Shown here in pieces: positions 7,296 to 15,797 of a DNA stretch of 34,653 nt. Each line of letters starts with the position of its first letter. Within the stretch, counting starts at the first letter, position 1. This DNA is from Porphyromonas sp. oral taxon 278 str. W7784 (GTDB lineage Bacteria > Bacteroidota > Bacteroidia > Bacteroidales > Porphyromonadaceae): positions 381,663 through 416,315 of the forward strand of contig NZ_KI259258.1 in NCBI RefSeq assembly GCF_000467855.2, read 5' to 3'. The position numbers and the translations under genes are program-made. The notes beneath the pieces are model-generated. The model was not told where the DNA came from. It did no database searches and saw nothing but the letters and a program-made list of their open reading frames with translations.

Positions 7296-8486
7296 TTAGA
7301 GTTGGCTGAAGAGCTCCTCCCAGCGAGAAGCGTTGCGAGTAGGAGTGTAGTCAAGGCTATGTGCCCGAGCGCTCTCCGAGAGACGGTACCTCAGCGCATC
7401 ATCTTGGCAGAGCCTCAGTAGCTGAGCCCCGTAGGCCTCTAAGTCGAAGGGCGGAACAAGGCATCCATAGGCACTATCCTCCCCGATCAGCTCACGGATG
7501 CCCGCCGAGCTGTCGAAGGCAATGGGTACGACTCCCGCAGCCTGCGCTTCACTGATCACGAGCCCCCAGCCCTCGTAGGTCGAGGTCATCATGAGGATCG
7601 CTCCTGAGGAGTAGACGCTAGTAGGATCAGCGATGTAGCCCTTGAGGGAGATACGGGGGAGCCCCCGTCGCTGGATCATGCGTCTGAGGAACTTCTCCTC
7701 GGGACCCTTACCATAGATCTCAACCTCCCACTCTGGTAGTGCTCTGTAGACTTGCTCCCAGATCCGCAGGACACGATCCGGGCGCTTGTCTGCATAGCTG
7801 AGACGCCCGACGAAGAGGATCTTCTTCGGGCGATCCTTTGCTGGCATGAGGGGCGCTTGAGGGGGAGTGACCATGTTGGGTAGAGCGACGAAGCGAGAGG
7901 CCTCTTCCTCCCCGAGCCCTAGAGCTGATACGAACTCTCCTATATAAGCAGGCGTAAGGGTGATGAAGCGATCGACCTCATGCACTAAGCGTCGATAGCG
8001 GGCACGAAGACGCTCCTCGGGCGTGAGCAGTAGGCGTAGACGGCGTAGCGTCACACTGTAGAGGTTCTTGTACCACGGGTGGTGCGCCTTGTAGCTAGCA
8101 CGTTCACGTCGGTCGATGAGTTCCCAGAGCGGAGAGCTGTGGCACCAGTAGATGATCTTGATCCCTGCCGAGCGGAAGAGGGGGAGGTAATCGTTGCGAA
8201 GGGCAATGGGGATGATCAGCACCTGTACGCCTCGCTCCTTGAAGGCTTGGACGAGGTAGAGAGCGCTCTCCTTGCTCCAGAGCCTCATCCCTGAGGGGAG
8301 GAGCGTAAGGTCGATCTTAGGATCTTCGGGGAGGGGCCACTCTGTCGGGATATGTGCTTCGGCGAAGAAGTGGGTACAGATGCCCAACTCGGAGAAGAGG
8401 TAGGCCGTCTGGCGAGATACCTCTTCTGCTCCTCCGAGAGCTAAGCGTCGGTGTACGATCGCTACATGTAGTCCCTTGATCTCCAT
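7296..8486 (-). CDS. Glycosyltransferase family 4 (GT-B)
   Basis: A 396-residue GT-B enzyme of family 4. The N-terminal domain has VHRRLALGGAEE (11-22), the usual glycine-rich acceptor-side loop. The donor domain begins at VGRLSYADKRPDR (226-238) and carries the EX7E motif as EGWGLVISEAQAAG (305-318). A basic stretch at about 147-167 could touch the membrane. Its ATG overlaps the RibF stop by 1 nt (TGATG), which suggests coupled translation. The likely job is one transfer step in a surface glycan such as LPS core or O-chain; donor and acceptor are unknown. Confidence 0.9.
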   Translation of the reverse strand: MEIKGLHVAIVHRRLALGGAEEVSRQTAYLFSELGICTHFFAEAHIPTEWPLPEDPKIDLTLLPSGMRLWSKESALYLVQAFKERGVQVLIIPIALRNDYLPLFRSAGIKIIYWCHSSPLWELIDRRERASYKAHHPWYKNLYSVTLRRLRLLLTPEERLRARYRRLVHEVDRFITLTPAYIGEFVSALGLGEEEASRFVALPNMVTPPQAPLMPAKDRPKKILFVGRLSYADKRPDRVLRIWEQVYRALPEWEVEIYGKGPEEKFLRRMIQRRGLPRISLKGYIADPTSVYSSGAILMMTSTYEGWGLVISEAQAAGVVPIAFDSSAGIRELIGEDSAYGCLVPPFDLEAYGAQLLRLCQDDALRYRLSESARAHSLDYTPTRNASRWEELFSQL

Positions 8487-9406
8487 CAGCGTGGGTGCTC
8501 GGCGAAGTAGCTACGGGTATCTGCCTCGTAGCGCTGTAGGGCCTCACGGAGGGCATCGGTGGAGGCGAACTTGTGCTCGGGGTGGAGCTGGGCGAGGACT
8601 TCGACGCGTACCTCTCGCCCGTAGATATCGGCGCTGAAGTCGAGGATGTGTACCTCGATCGTCCGCTCTAGACCACCGCCGATGGTGGGGCGCTGACCGA
8701 TGTAGAGCATCGCCTCTAGGCGCTCCCCGAAGCCAGCTTCACCCCTGAGGCTGAGGGTCGCAGCGTATACCCCGTGGGGGGGATAGATCTGTCTCGGGTC
8801 GGAGAGGGCGACGTTAGCTGTCGGGTAGCCGAGCTTGCGCCCCAGATGAAGCCCCTCGACGACGGAGCCGAAGAGGCAGAAGGGACGGGAGAGGATCTCC
8901 GTCACACGCTGCATCGACCCGCTACGTATGAGCCCCTTGATGAGGGTAGAGCTGAAGGTCTCTCGCTCCCGTATGAGTGGCTCGGCCTGTAGGACGGTGA
9001 TCCCGAGGGGGGTGCCCAGCTCCTGATAGTCCGTGAGCCCTAGCTGAGCTCCGTGACCAAAACGATTGTCGTAGCCGAGGATCAGGTCTGTCACCCCGAG
9101 CTCCCGATGGAGGACTTCCTCCATGAAGGCTTGGGCACTCTTCCCCGCCAGCTCGGGTGTGAAGTGAAGGAGATGAATACCGAGCCCCTGCTCCCTGAGG
9201 AGTTGATCCCGCTCCGTCGTCGGTAGGATGTGCTCGGGCTCGCCCCCACGCTGTAGGACGTCGGCCGGGTAGGGATCGAAGGTGATCGCTAGAAGTTCGG
9301 CCTCGGGGAAGCTAGAGGCATAAGCCTTCATCTGAGCGAAGAGCGCCTGATGCCCGAGATGTACTCCGTCGAAGGAGCCAATAGTAGCAACTACCTTTTT
9401 ATCCAT
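8486..9406 (-). CDS. ribF: Bifunctional riboflavin kinase / FAD synthetase
   Basis: This 306-residue cytoplasmic enzyme phosphorylates riboflavin to FMN and adenylates FMN to FAD. The N-terminal FAD synthetase domain has the nucleotidyltransferase motif FDGVHLGH at 12-19 and later LGYDNRFGHG. The C-terminal riboflavin kinase domain has GRKLGYPTANV near 194-204, the usual ATP/flavin loop. Length is normal for RibF. It overlaps the EnvC-like gene by 16 nt at its start and the next glycosyltransferase by 1 nt at its end, so it is embedded in an envelope operon. No FMN riboswitch is seen, which fits expression from the operon promoter. Confidence 0.95.
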   Translation of the reverse strand: MDKKVVATIGSFDGVHLGHQALFAQMKAYASSFPEAELLAITFDPYPADVLQRGGEPEHILPTTERDQLLREQGLGIHLLHFTPELAGKSAQAFMEEVLHRELGVTDLILGYDNRFGHGAQLGLTDYQELGTPLGITVLQAEPLIRERETFSSTLIKGLIRSGSMQRVTEILSRPFCLFGSVVEGLHLGRKLGYPTANVALSDPRQIYPPHGVYAATLSLRGEAGFGERLEAMLYIGQRPTIGGGLERTIEVHILDFSADIYGREVRVEVLAQLHPEHKFASTDALREALQRYEADTRSYFAEHPR

Positions 9407-10824
9407 GCAAGAGGATTGAGTTTGGTACGCTCGTGCCAGAGCTGGAAGTGAAGTAGTCGTCCGCCCGAGCCATCAGGGGAGGCACCTACGGAGCCCAAGA
9501 CCTGCCCCGTCGATACTCGTGAGCCACTCGAGACGGAGACGCTACTGAGGTTGGCATAGACGGTGAGGTAGTTACCATGCCGTAGGATCAAGGCCGTCCC
9601 GTAGCCGGGGATCATAAATACCCGGCTGACGACACCAGAGAAGACGGCATAGGCTCTACTATCGCTCTGGAGTCCGAAGTCTACGCCACTGCTATTGACC
9701 TGTACACGGCTGTGCTCGGAGTGTTGGTGCACACCGAAGGTGCGGAGGATCGAGTACGAGCCTCGGATGGGAGCAGGGAGGCGTCCCTTGTTTTGGGCGA
9801 AGGAAGAGGCTAGCGCCCGCTCGTTAGCATCCATGGCGTAGCCCCCAGGGGTAGCTGCTCGGCGCTCCTCGGGTTCGGGCTCTGTCTCCTCTCGTGGTGG
9901 GGGGATGGGGGTAGTGGTCTTGCCTCGGGAGCCTCGTCCTGAGCCCTTCGTGGAGGAAGCGCTCTCCTGGGCGCTCTGCTCTCGGCGCTGCGCCTGACGT
10001 CGACGGCGAGCCTCCTCGGCACGACGCTGGGCTTCGGCAGCACGGCGCTGGGCGGCGAGGATCTCGGCCTCTACCTGTTGCTGGATCTTGCGATCAAGCT
10101 CTTCGGCACGCTTGCGCTGCTTGGAGAGGTCTTGAGCGAGCTGTTTTTGCTGGCCTTGGAGATCCTTAACTTGGGCGGAGCGCTGGACTTCTTCCTGCTC
10201 GAGCTTACGCTTCTCCGCTTCACGGAGGGAGAGGAGTTGCTCCTTCTCCGAATGGGTGCGTCCCACCTCGGCCTTAGTAGCTTCGATCTCGGAGCGGGTG
10301 CTACGTAGCGCCTCGGAGGCCTGGCGTACCGCCTTGGTGTAGCGAGCGAGGAAGCGCTGACGCTCCCGAGCCTCGGAGGGCGTCCGAGAGGAGAGTACGA
10401 AGACGAGCGGGTCTATATGGGTGTCGATCCTCTGGAGCTGTAGCAGAGCTGCCCGATAGCGAAGGAGTAGAGCTCCCTCTCGGCGGTGGAGCCGGCCGAT
10501 ATGCCCTGCGAGGGTGTCGATGCGTGCCTGCAGTCCGCTGACCTCGCTACCGAGGACGGCGACGACCTGGCGACGCTGCTCCACCTGCTCCTTCACCGCA
10601 CGCAGAGTCTGCTCTTGGCTTCGGGTATCCCGACGGAGTTGCTGGAGCTTCTTGTCGGAGGCTTCGATATTGCGCAGGAGTTGCTTGCGCTCCTGCTCCA
10701 GACGCTGGAGCGTCCGTGACTTCCGACCCTGAGCAGAGGCGGGAGCGACGGCAGAGAGGAGGCAAAGGAGGAGCAGAGCCCGTCCTAGCCGATGGCGCTG
10801 TCTAGTGAAGAGGCTGGCGATCAT
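9391..10824 (-). CDS. EnvC-like murein hydrolase activator with degenerate LytM domain
   Basis: This 477-residue periplasmic protein has a signal peptide (about 1-32, ending APASA), a long charged coiled coil (about 35-290, rich in Arg, Glu and Gln), a Ser/Thr/Pro linker, and a C-terminal M23/LytM domain (about 370-477). The usual zinc-binding first His is missing: the motif reads NSSGVDFG. The final HxH is reduced to LHFQLW. Loss of these residues is the hallmark of EnvC/NlpD-type proteins, which do not cut peptidoglycan but activate N-acetylmuramoyl-L-alanine amidases at the septum. It starts inside the stop of the DUF4292 gene (4-nt overlap) and its 3' end overlaps ribF. Confidence 0.88.
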   Translation of the reverse strand: MIASLFTRQRHRLGRALLLLCLLSAVAPASAQGRKSRTLQRLEQERKQLLRNIEASDKKLQQLRRDTRSQEQTLRAVKEQVEQRRQVVAVLGSEVSGLQARIDTLAGHIGRLHRREGALLLRYRAALLQLQRIDTHIDPLVFVLSSRTPSEARERQRFLARYTKAVRQASEALRSTRSEIEATKAEVGRTHSEKEQLLSLREAEKRKLEQEEVQRSAQVKDLQGQQKQLAQDLSKQRKRAEELDRKIQQQVEAEILAAQRRAAEAQRRAEEARRRRQAQRREQSAQESASSTKGSGRGSRGKTTTPIPPPREETEPEPEERRAATPGGYAMDANERALASSFAQNKGRLPAPIRGSYSILRTFGVHQHSEHSRVQVNSSGVDFGLQSDSRAYAVFSGVVSRVFMIPGYGTALILRHGNYLTVYANLSSVSVSSGSRVSTGQVLGSVGASPDGSGGRLLHFQLWHERTKLNPLAWIKR

Positions 10825-11735
10825 AGCGAGGGTAAGAGCTTGATGAGCTCCGAGAGACTGATGCGCTGATAGCCCTCCTTGATTCGGGGGGTGATATCGG
10901 GGACTTCTCCAGAGTAGGGGCGGAGCTTGCTCCAGTCGATCGTCAGTGCTGGGGCGGAGGTCTTACCGAGGAAGAGGGTCGTGCGCTGAGCGATATGGCT
11001 CTCCAGCGAGCCTGCTCCCTGCTCGTAGCTGAGAGAGAAGATCGGTTGGCTGAGCGCCTGCCGCTTCGTCACGGCGAAGAAGGTCGGCTGGTGCTGGGCA
11101 TTGAGGAGCCAGCGTAGGTGGTAGTCCTGCTTCCCGCTGGGATGTGCTACTGGTAGGTAGGCCTCGGCGTCAGTGCCACCGGTCTCGGTGATGCTGTAGC
11201 TGAAGGCTCCCCCCTTAGTGCCGCGTGCTCCGCTGGGGAAGAAGGGCTTCCCGAGAAGCAGGCGCTCGACATCGTCGTACTGCACGGGGAAGCCGATGAG
11301 CTCAGAGAGCTCCAGATAGCTGACCTCGGCATAGCGTCCGTGGAGCTTGTCGACGGCGGTGACACCCTCACGGGTGAACCATACCCGAGCGGCCTCGATG
11401 AGGGGGAAGGGGACGACAGACCAGTAGATCCCTTGGCCCTTGAGGATGGTAGCGTTGACCTTGGAGGAGAAGTTGTCCTTCTTGAGGAAGAGCTCGGCAC
11501 TCAGCGCCCCTCTTAGGGTAGAGGCATAGGCGGGAGCGCTCTGGAAGACCCGGAGGCGGGCTTCTCTCGATGTATCTATGGGGCGTGCTGCGACCGGCTC
11601 CTCCTCCTCACGCATCTGCTGGAGGAGGCCACAGCCCGAGAGGGTGAGGGCTAGAGCTCCTAGGGCGAGGGCACGGGGCATCACTCGGAGTCGCTCATGG
11701 AGGGAGCGCAGGGGACGGATGATTGTTGGGGTCAT
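10821..11735 (-). CDS. DUF4292 family lipoprotein
   Basis: A 304-residue predicted lipoprotein of the Bacteroidetes DUF4292 family, function unknown. The lipobox is LSGC with Cys at residue 35 counted from this start. A second Met at residue 19 (11681) would give a more typical signal, MPRALALGALALTLSGC. The first start is kept because it lies one base after the TPR stop codon, which suggests coupling. The mature part is beta-rich and resembles LolA/LolB-like lipoprotein-carrier folds in general layout; that comparison is inference. Its place between a TPR protein and an EnvC-like protein suggests a role in envelope assembly or cell division. Confidence 0.75.
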   Translation of the reverse strand: MTPTIIRPLRSLHERLRVMPRALALGALALTLSGCGLLQQMREEEEPVAARPIDTSREARLRVFQSAPAYASTLRGALSAELFLKKDNFSSKVNATILKGQGIYWSVVPFPLIEAARVWFTREGVTAVDKLHGRYAEVSYLELSELIGFPVQYDDVERLLLGKPFFPSGARGTKGGAFSYSITETGGTDAEAYLPVAHPSGKQDYHLRWLLNAQHQPTFFAVTKRQALSQPIFSLSYEQGAGSLESHIAQRTTLFLGKTSAPALTIDWSKLRPYSGEVPDITPRIKEGYQRISLSELIKLLPSL

Positions 11736-11736
11736 C

Positions 11737-13548
11737 TTATTTCGTCTTTTGAGCCTTCTTGGCTTCCGTTATTTTCTTCTCGATCTCACGGAGGGTGTCG
11801 GCAGAGGAGCCCTTAGCCTTGTGGGCGGAGAGCGCCTGTGTCCACGCCTCGATGGCTTCGGTATATTCGCCGAGGCCTAGGTAGATGTCCCCCATGTGGT
11901 CGTACATGTCGGGCGAGATCTTGTCGGGCTCGGTGGCGCTGAGGGCTCGACGCTGGTAGAGCTTGGCCAGCGTATAGTTCTTCTTCAGGAGAAGGATATA
12001 GGCGTAGGTGTCGAGGATGTAGGACTCGTTGGGGGAGATCTTGAGGGCTTGGCCGGCGTAGCGCTCAGCGCTCTCCAGGTCTTGTCCCGACTTGGCTAGT
12101 CGGTAGGCGTAGTTATTCAGTGCCTCGGCATCCTGTGGGTTGGCCTCGATGGCTTGGAGGTAGAGGCTGTCGGCTCGCCCGTCGTGCCCGACACCTCCCC
12201 GCTCGGCATAGAGGTCGGCTAGCAAACTGTAGACACGGGCGGCTCCCTCTCCGACCTTCGGGTCGATGGCCTTCACTCCCTGCTCGAGGATGTCGATAGC
12301 GCCCTGGACCTTGTCCTGACGGAAGAGGTCTCCTGCTAGGATGATGTAGATGCGCCAGTCAGTAGTGAGGTGAGGGAGGGCGTCCTGAGCGGTCTTCGTG
12401 GTGAGACTATCTGATGAGAGTCCGATGGAGGCATTGAGGAGTTCGTCCCAGATCCAGCCCTCACTGGGGTGAAGCTTGCTCTGTGGTAGGAGGATGTCAT
12501 AGGCCTCCTGGTAGCGCTCGATATAGCGTAGCGCCTGGGCGTAACTCTTGAGCAGGGGGAGGTCTTCAGGGTAGAGCCGGACGAGCTCTCGTATGTGATC
12601 TAGGACACGATCCATATGGTAGCCTTCGCTCCCTTTAGACTCCTCATTGAGACGGAGCCAGAGGGCGAGCTTCTCTCCCACAGGTATTTTCTTGTCGGGG
12701 CTAAGACGAGCGAGCTGAGCTTCGGCTTCGGCGAAGTCCTTCTGGATGATCAGGCGGTGTACCTTCAGCACGCAGGCTTCGCTCTCGGAGAGACGGCCCG
12801 AGCGGACATCCTTGAGCACCTGCTTCTCTGCCTCCTTCACCTCACCCTCCTGGAGGAGGTAGAGGATCCAGTCGTAGTAGGTACGGCGATCCTCGGGGTA
12901 GAGCTCCGCCCAAGTGCGGTACTCCTCGGCGATGGCCTTCTTGTCCTTGGTCAGGGCGATGAGCTGGATCTTGAGCTTGGTGAGCTGGCCATAGGCTTCG
13001 GGGATCGAGCGAAAGCGCTTCTGCAGAGCCGTAGCCATCTGGATGCCTTTCCTTAGCTCACCCGTGCGGGCATAGAGCTGTACTAGGCGGTAGCGTACAT
13101 CGTCGTCTTCGGGGTCAGCCTCACTGAGACGCTCATTGACCCTGAGGGCATCGTGCATGCGGTCAGCCTCGATATAGGCGGTGGAGAGAGCTCGTGCGTA
13201 GGTGCGGTTAGTGGAGTCGGTGGCGTAGGCTTGCTCCAGTAGAGGCAGGGCACGAGCACTCATGCCCTGCTGGGCGTAGTTGCCTCCCAGCATGAAGGCT
13301 ATAGCAGGGTCGGTAGGGTCGAGGCTATAGGCATGACGGAGCAGGTCATAGGCCTCCATAGTCTTGGAGCTGAGCTGAGCCAGCACGCCTTGGTAGTAGT
13401 ATTCCTGAGCTTTCTCCTTGCGCAGGGTCTCGTCGTCCCTACGCTCTGGGCGCTGTCCCCATACGGGGAGCGTATAGAGCGCCCCTAGGAGCAGGATATA
13501 GCTTAGTTTGAGGTAATCGTTATACTTCGTCAATCTCATCTGCACCAT
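11737..13548 (-). CDS. Exported tetratricopeptide-repeat protein
   Basis: A 603-residue protein made almost entirely of TPR helices. The frame is open from a TTG at 13551, but the ATG at 13548 (or the one at 13539) is more likely. A hydrophobic stretch, LSYILLLGALYTLPVWG, works as signal peptide or N-terminal anchor. TPR consensus pieces are visible at many points, for example AIAFMLGGNYAQQG, ALNNYAYRLAKSG and YDHMGDIYLGLGEYTEAIEAW, the last close to the C-terminus. Such proteins are scaffolds for protein complexes, here probably in the periplasm. It heads the ten-gene operon, with a candidate promoter about 45 bp upstream. Confidence 0.85.
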   Translation of the reverse strand: MVQMRLTKYNDYLKLSYILLLGALYTLPVWGQRPERRDDETLRKEKAQEYYYQGVLAQLSSKTMEAYDLLRHAYSLDPTDPAIAFMLGGNYAQQGMSARALPLLEQAYATDSTNRTYARALSTAYIEADRMHDALRVNERLSEADPEDDDVRYRLVQLYARTGELRKGIQMATALQKRFRSIPEAYGQLTKLKIQLIALTKDKKAIAEEYRTWAELYPEDRRTYYDWILYLLQEGEVKEAEKQVLKDVRSGRLSESEACVLKVHRLIIQKDFAEAEAQLARLSPDKKIPVGEKLALWLRLNEESKGSEGYHMDRVLDHIRELVRLYPEDLPLLKSYAQALRYIERYQEAYDILLPQSKLHPSEGWIWDELLNASIGLSSDSLTTKTAQDALPHLTTDWRIYIILAGDLFRQDKVQGAIDILEQGVKAIDPKVGEGAARVYSLLADLYAERGGVGHDGRADSLYLQAIEANPQDAEALNNYAYRLAKSGQDLESAERYAGQALKISPNESYILDTYAYILLLKKNYTLAKLYQRRALSATEPDKISPDMYDHMGDIYLGLGEYTEAIEAWTQALSAHKAKGSSADTLREIEKKITEAKKAQKTK

Positions 13549-13590
13549 CAAAAACAGGTCTATATGCCTCTAAGAAGGCATACTATCTAC

Positions 13591-13625
13591 CAAAGATACC
13601 TCTTTTCTGATAATCGGGGGCGAAA
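13591..13625 (-). promoter_or_regulatory. Candidate promoter of the ten-gene envelope operon
   Basis: On the minus strand TATCTTTG (13591-13598) matches the Bacteroidetes -7 box TAnnTTTG. About 23 bases further upstream there is only TTTC (13622-13625) instead of TTTG, so the -33 box is imperfect. The leader to the TPR start would be about 35-45 nt. Confidence 0.4.
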
Positions 13626-13819
13626 GTGCTACTCTAGAGTTAGTGTAAGTCAAGATAAATAGCTGATTATTAGGAGAAAGGGATGGTCTTTAAACCGAAG
13701 AAGGCGATCCCCCTCCATTGCCAACGAAGCACCCTGAAAACTGCTTCGAGGAAAGACGAATTACTCCCCCTTCGCTCCCCCTTCTCCAGATGCCCTCGGC
13801 AAGCGACTTCTAGAGGTGT

Positions 13820-13869
13820 CGAAGGGGCGCTACTGGTGCCTGCTCAGAGTTGCCAGTAGTGCCCCTTCG
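13820..13869 (-). terminator. Hairpin downstream of phosphoethanolamine-transferase-like gene
   Basis: Arms 13820-13837 and 13852-13869 pair with one mismatch (CGAAGGGGC with GCCCCTTCG outside, CTACTGG with CCAGTAG inside), with a 14-nt loop. It lies about 110 bp past the stop codon at 13978 on the minus strand. There is no U-tract, so it could equally be an mRNA-stabilising or attenuating hairpin. Confidence 0.5.
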
Positions 13870-13977
13870 GAGGCGCTAGTGTAAATACCGACGGACTAAA
13901 CGTGCCTTCTTCTCAGAGGCACCTTCATAGCCCTCAGGGAAGCCTCATCTCTAGCCCCGTCCCTTGATACTTATGGG

Positions 13978-15747
13978 CTACATTCGTAGTACCTTACCTA
14001 GGCTCTTGATGACTCTAGGACGGCTACTGTCATAGCTCGGAGAGAAGTAGTTCAACTTGGAGTTAGTGAACTTGGTCTTGATCCCTAGTAGGTCGCAGAA
14101 GGCATGCGTGAAGAGGTCGTTCATAATAGGCAGATCCTTCGCTCGATCGAGCTGAGCATAGAGGTCCGGCTTCTTAGCCTTGAGCGAGGGAGAGAAGTAG
14201 ACGAGGAAGGGTACAGATACTCCTGAAGGATGGACTCCATGACCATTGTAACCAGGCTGGGAGGGGTCATCGTAGAGGATCTCCCCATGGTCTGCAAAGT
14301 AGATAACGAGAGCGTCCTGATGGCTATATCTCTTTATGATCTCCGAGACGACATAGTCATTGTAGTAGACACTATTGACGTAGTCTGCGAGGACCTGATC
14401 TCGCTCGTCTCCGAACTGCTGAGGGATATCTTTAGTCCCGAATCGTGCGAACTCTTTAGGGAATCGTCTCCCATATATGGGATGTGATCCCTCTAAATGT
14501 ACAAACTGGACGAAGGGCTTACCATTAACCCCTTCATAGTGCAGGTCTTTGATCACTGCTTCATCAAAGTATCTAGCAGCGGAGTCTCTATCACCATCGA
14601 TGGAGCGGGGGTGAGCATACTTCACGCTATCGGCAAGTGAAGCCATGATATTTAGAGGCTGGACGATGGCACCAGTGCTCTCTTGGTTACTCGACCAGTA
14701 TGTAGTGTAGCCTGCCTTGGAGAGAATGGCGGTCAGTGTCGGATATTCATACCAGGGTTTGGGGCTATCTCCTAGCTGCATGGTCAGCACCTTTGTGAGG
14801 GACTCGATCGTATTACCAGCGGGGCTGATGACATTGCTGTAGCGGATCATATCTCCCGTCTTCAGGATGGAGTCGAGATGGGGCGTATTACTCAGTGGGT
14901 AGCCGTAGCAATGCATATAATCTCTGCGGAGCGTTTCGCCAATGATGACGACTATGGAGGTATTTCCTAGGCGATCCTCTCGAGTGAGTTGTCCAAGGTC
15001 AATGTTCTTCATGTTCTCCGCTCCCTGTTGGATCTTTCTAGTCTCTTGAGCAAAACCAATTGTATTCCAAAGGAGACGGTCCATGGGACTAATTGTTTGG
15101 TCAAAGGCCGTCCCAAAGAGCTGTACCCATTCGTAGGTTTTGCGCGTCGGGAATACAAGGATTAGAAGTGAGCAGACGATAGAGAGGATATAGAGAGCAA
15201 GTGTCCCTTGTGCAGGCTTGGTGATGCTCTCTCTCTTTCGAGCCCATCGCTGGTATAGAGCCCTTAGCGATAGAGCGACGAAAGCCGAGACTAAGATCTC
15301 AAGCGTCGGGCGTATTAGCGGTGAAAATGAAATCGAGGAAGTCCAGAACTCCGAGGCTTCGGAAGGATTGGTCCCTGCTATGACTAAGAGTACTGAGTAC
15401 GAGTAGCACATACCATATACGCTGACCAGGAAGCTCTCTATGTAGTGGAGTAGGATCGTAAGACCACAGAAGAACCCTCCAAGGAAAGATCGGATACGAC
15501 GACTCTTGGGGATGGCATAGAACCACCAGAAGAGACTAGCCCATAGTATCGAGCGAAATAAGCTTTTGGCTCCGATGAAGAGATAACTAGAGAATAAGCC
15601 ATCTCCAGAGAATTCTCCCGAGTGCGGGAGATAGTGTATCAAGAAGAAAACATTCAGGAGAAGTATAAATACCGGAAGCCATAAACCCTCACGGAGCCTC
15701 AAGATATACGCGGTGGAGGACATGCGAGTAATACGTGGAAACCTCAT
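13978..15747 (-). CDS. Membrane phosphoethanolamine transferase-like sulfatase-superfamily protein
   Basis: This 589-residue inner-membrane protein has about five N-terminal transmembrane helices (within 22-200) and a periplasmic alkaline-phosphatase-fold domain (about 260-589). It resembles EptA/MCR-type enzymes that move phosphoethanolamine from phosphatidylethanolamine to lipid A or another glycan. Visible active-site elements are the metal ligand Glu in IIGETLRRDY (E271), the likely nucleophile Thr in SPAGNTIESLTK (T313), ADHGE with D486 and H487, and NGHG with H503. The start could also be the Met at residue 9. It follows the MATE gene by 50 bp. Base composition appears more AT-rich than the neighbours. 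The acceptor is unproven. Confidence 0.8.
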   Translation of the reverse strand: MRFPRITRMSSTAYILRLREGLWLPVFILLLNVFFLIHYLPHSGEFSGDGLFSSYLFIGAKSLFRSILWASLFWWFYAIPKSRRIRSFLGGFFCGLTILLHYIESFLVSVYGMCYSYSVLLVIAGTNPSEASEFWTSSISFSPLIRPTLEILVSAFVALSLRALYQRWARKRESITKPAQGTLALYILSIVCSLLILVFPTRKTYEWVQLFGTAFDQTISPMDRLLWNTIGFAQETRKIQQGAENMKNIDLGQLTREDRLGNTSIVVIIGETLRRDYMHCYGYPLSNTPHLDSILKTGDMIRYSNVISPAGNTIESLTKVLTMQLGDSPKPWYEYPTLTAILSKAGYTTYWSSNQESTGAIVQPLNIMASLADSVKYAHPRSIDGDRDSAARYFDEAVIKDLHYEGVNGKPFVQFVHLEGSHPIYGRRFPKEFARFGTKDIPQQFGDERDQVLADYVNSVYYNDYVVSEIIKRYSHQDALVIYFADHGEILYDDPSQPGYNGHGVHPSGVSVPFLVYFSPSLKAKKPDLYAQLDRAKDLPIMNDLFTHAFCDLLGIKTKFTNSKLNYFSPSYDSSRPRVIKSLGKVLRM

Positions 15748-15797
15748 GCTTTATATTATTTATATTGAAAATGTAGACGAAGATAGTGACTTTATAC

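Larger units (their letters stand above)
13549..13977. other. Gene-free region with operon promoter and hairpin
   Basis: This 429-bp stretch between the phosphoethanolamine-transferase-like gene and the TPR gene shows no credible open frame on either strand. It holds a candidate minus-strand promoter (13591-13625) and a strong hairpin (13820-13869). A smaller hairpin (GTGCCT at 13902-13907 with AGGCAC at 13917-13922) lies nearer the stop at 13978. Nothing else was recognised in 13626-13819. Confidence 0.6.
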
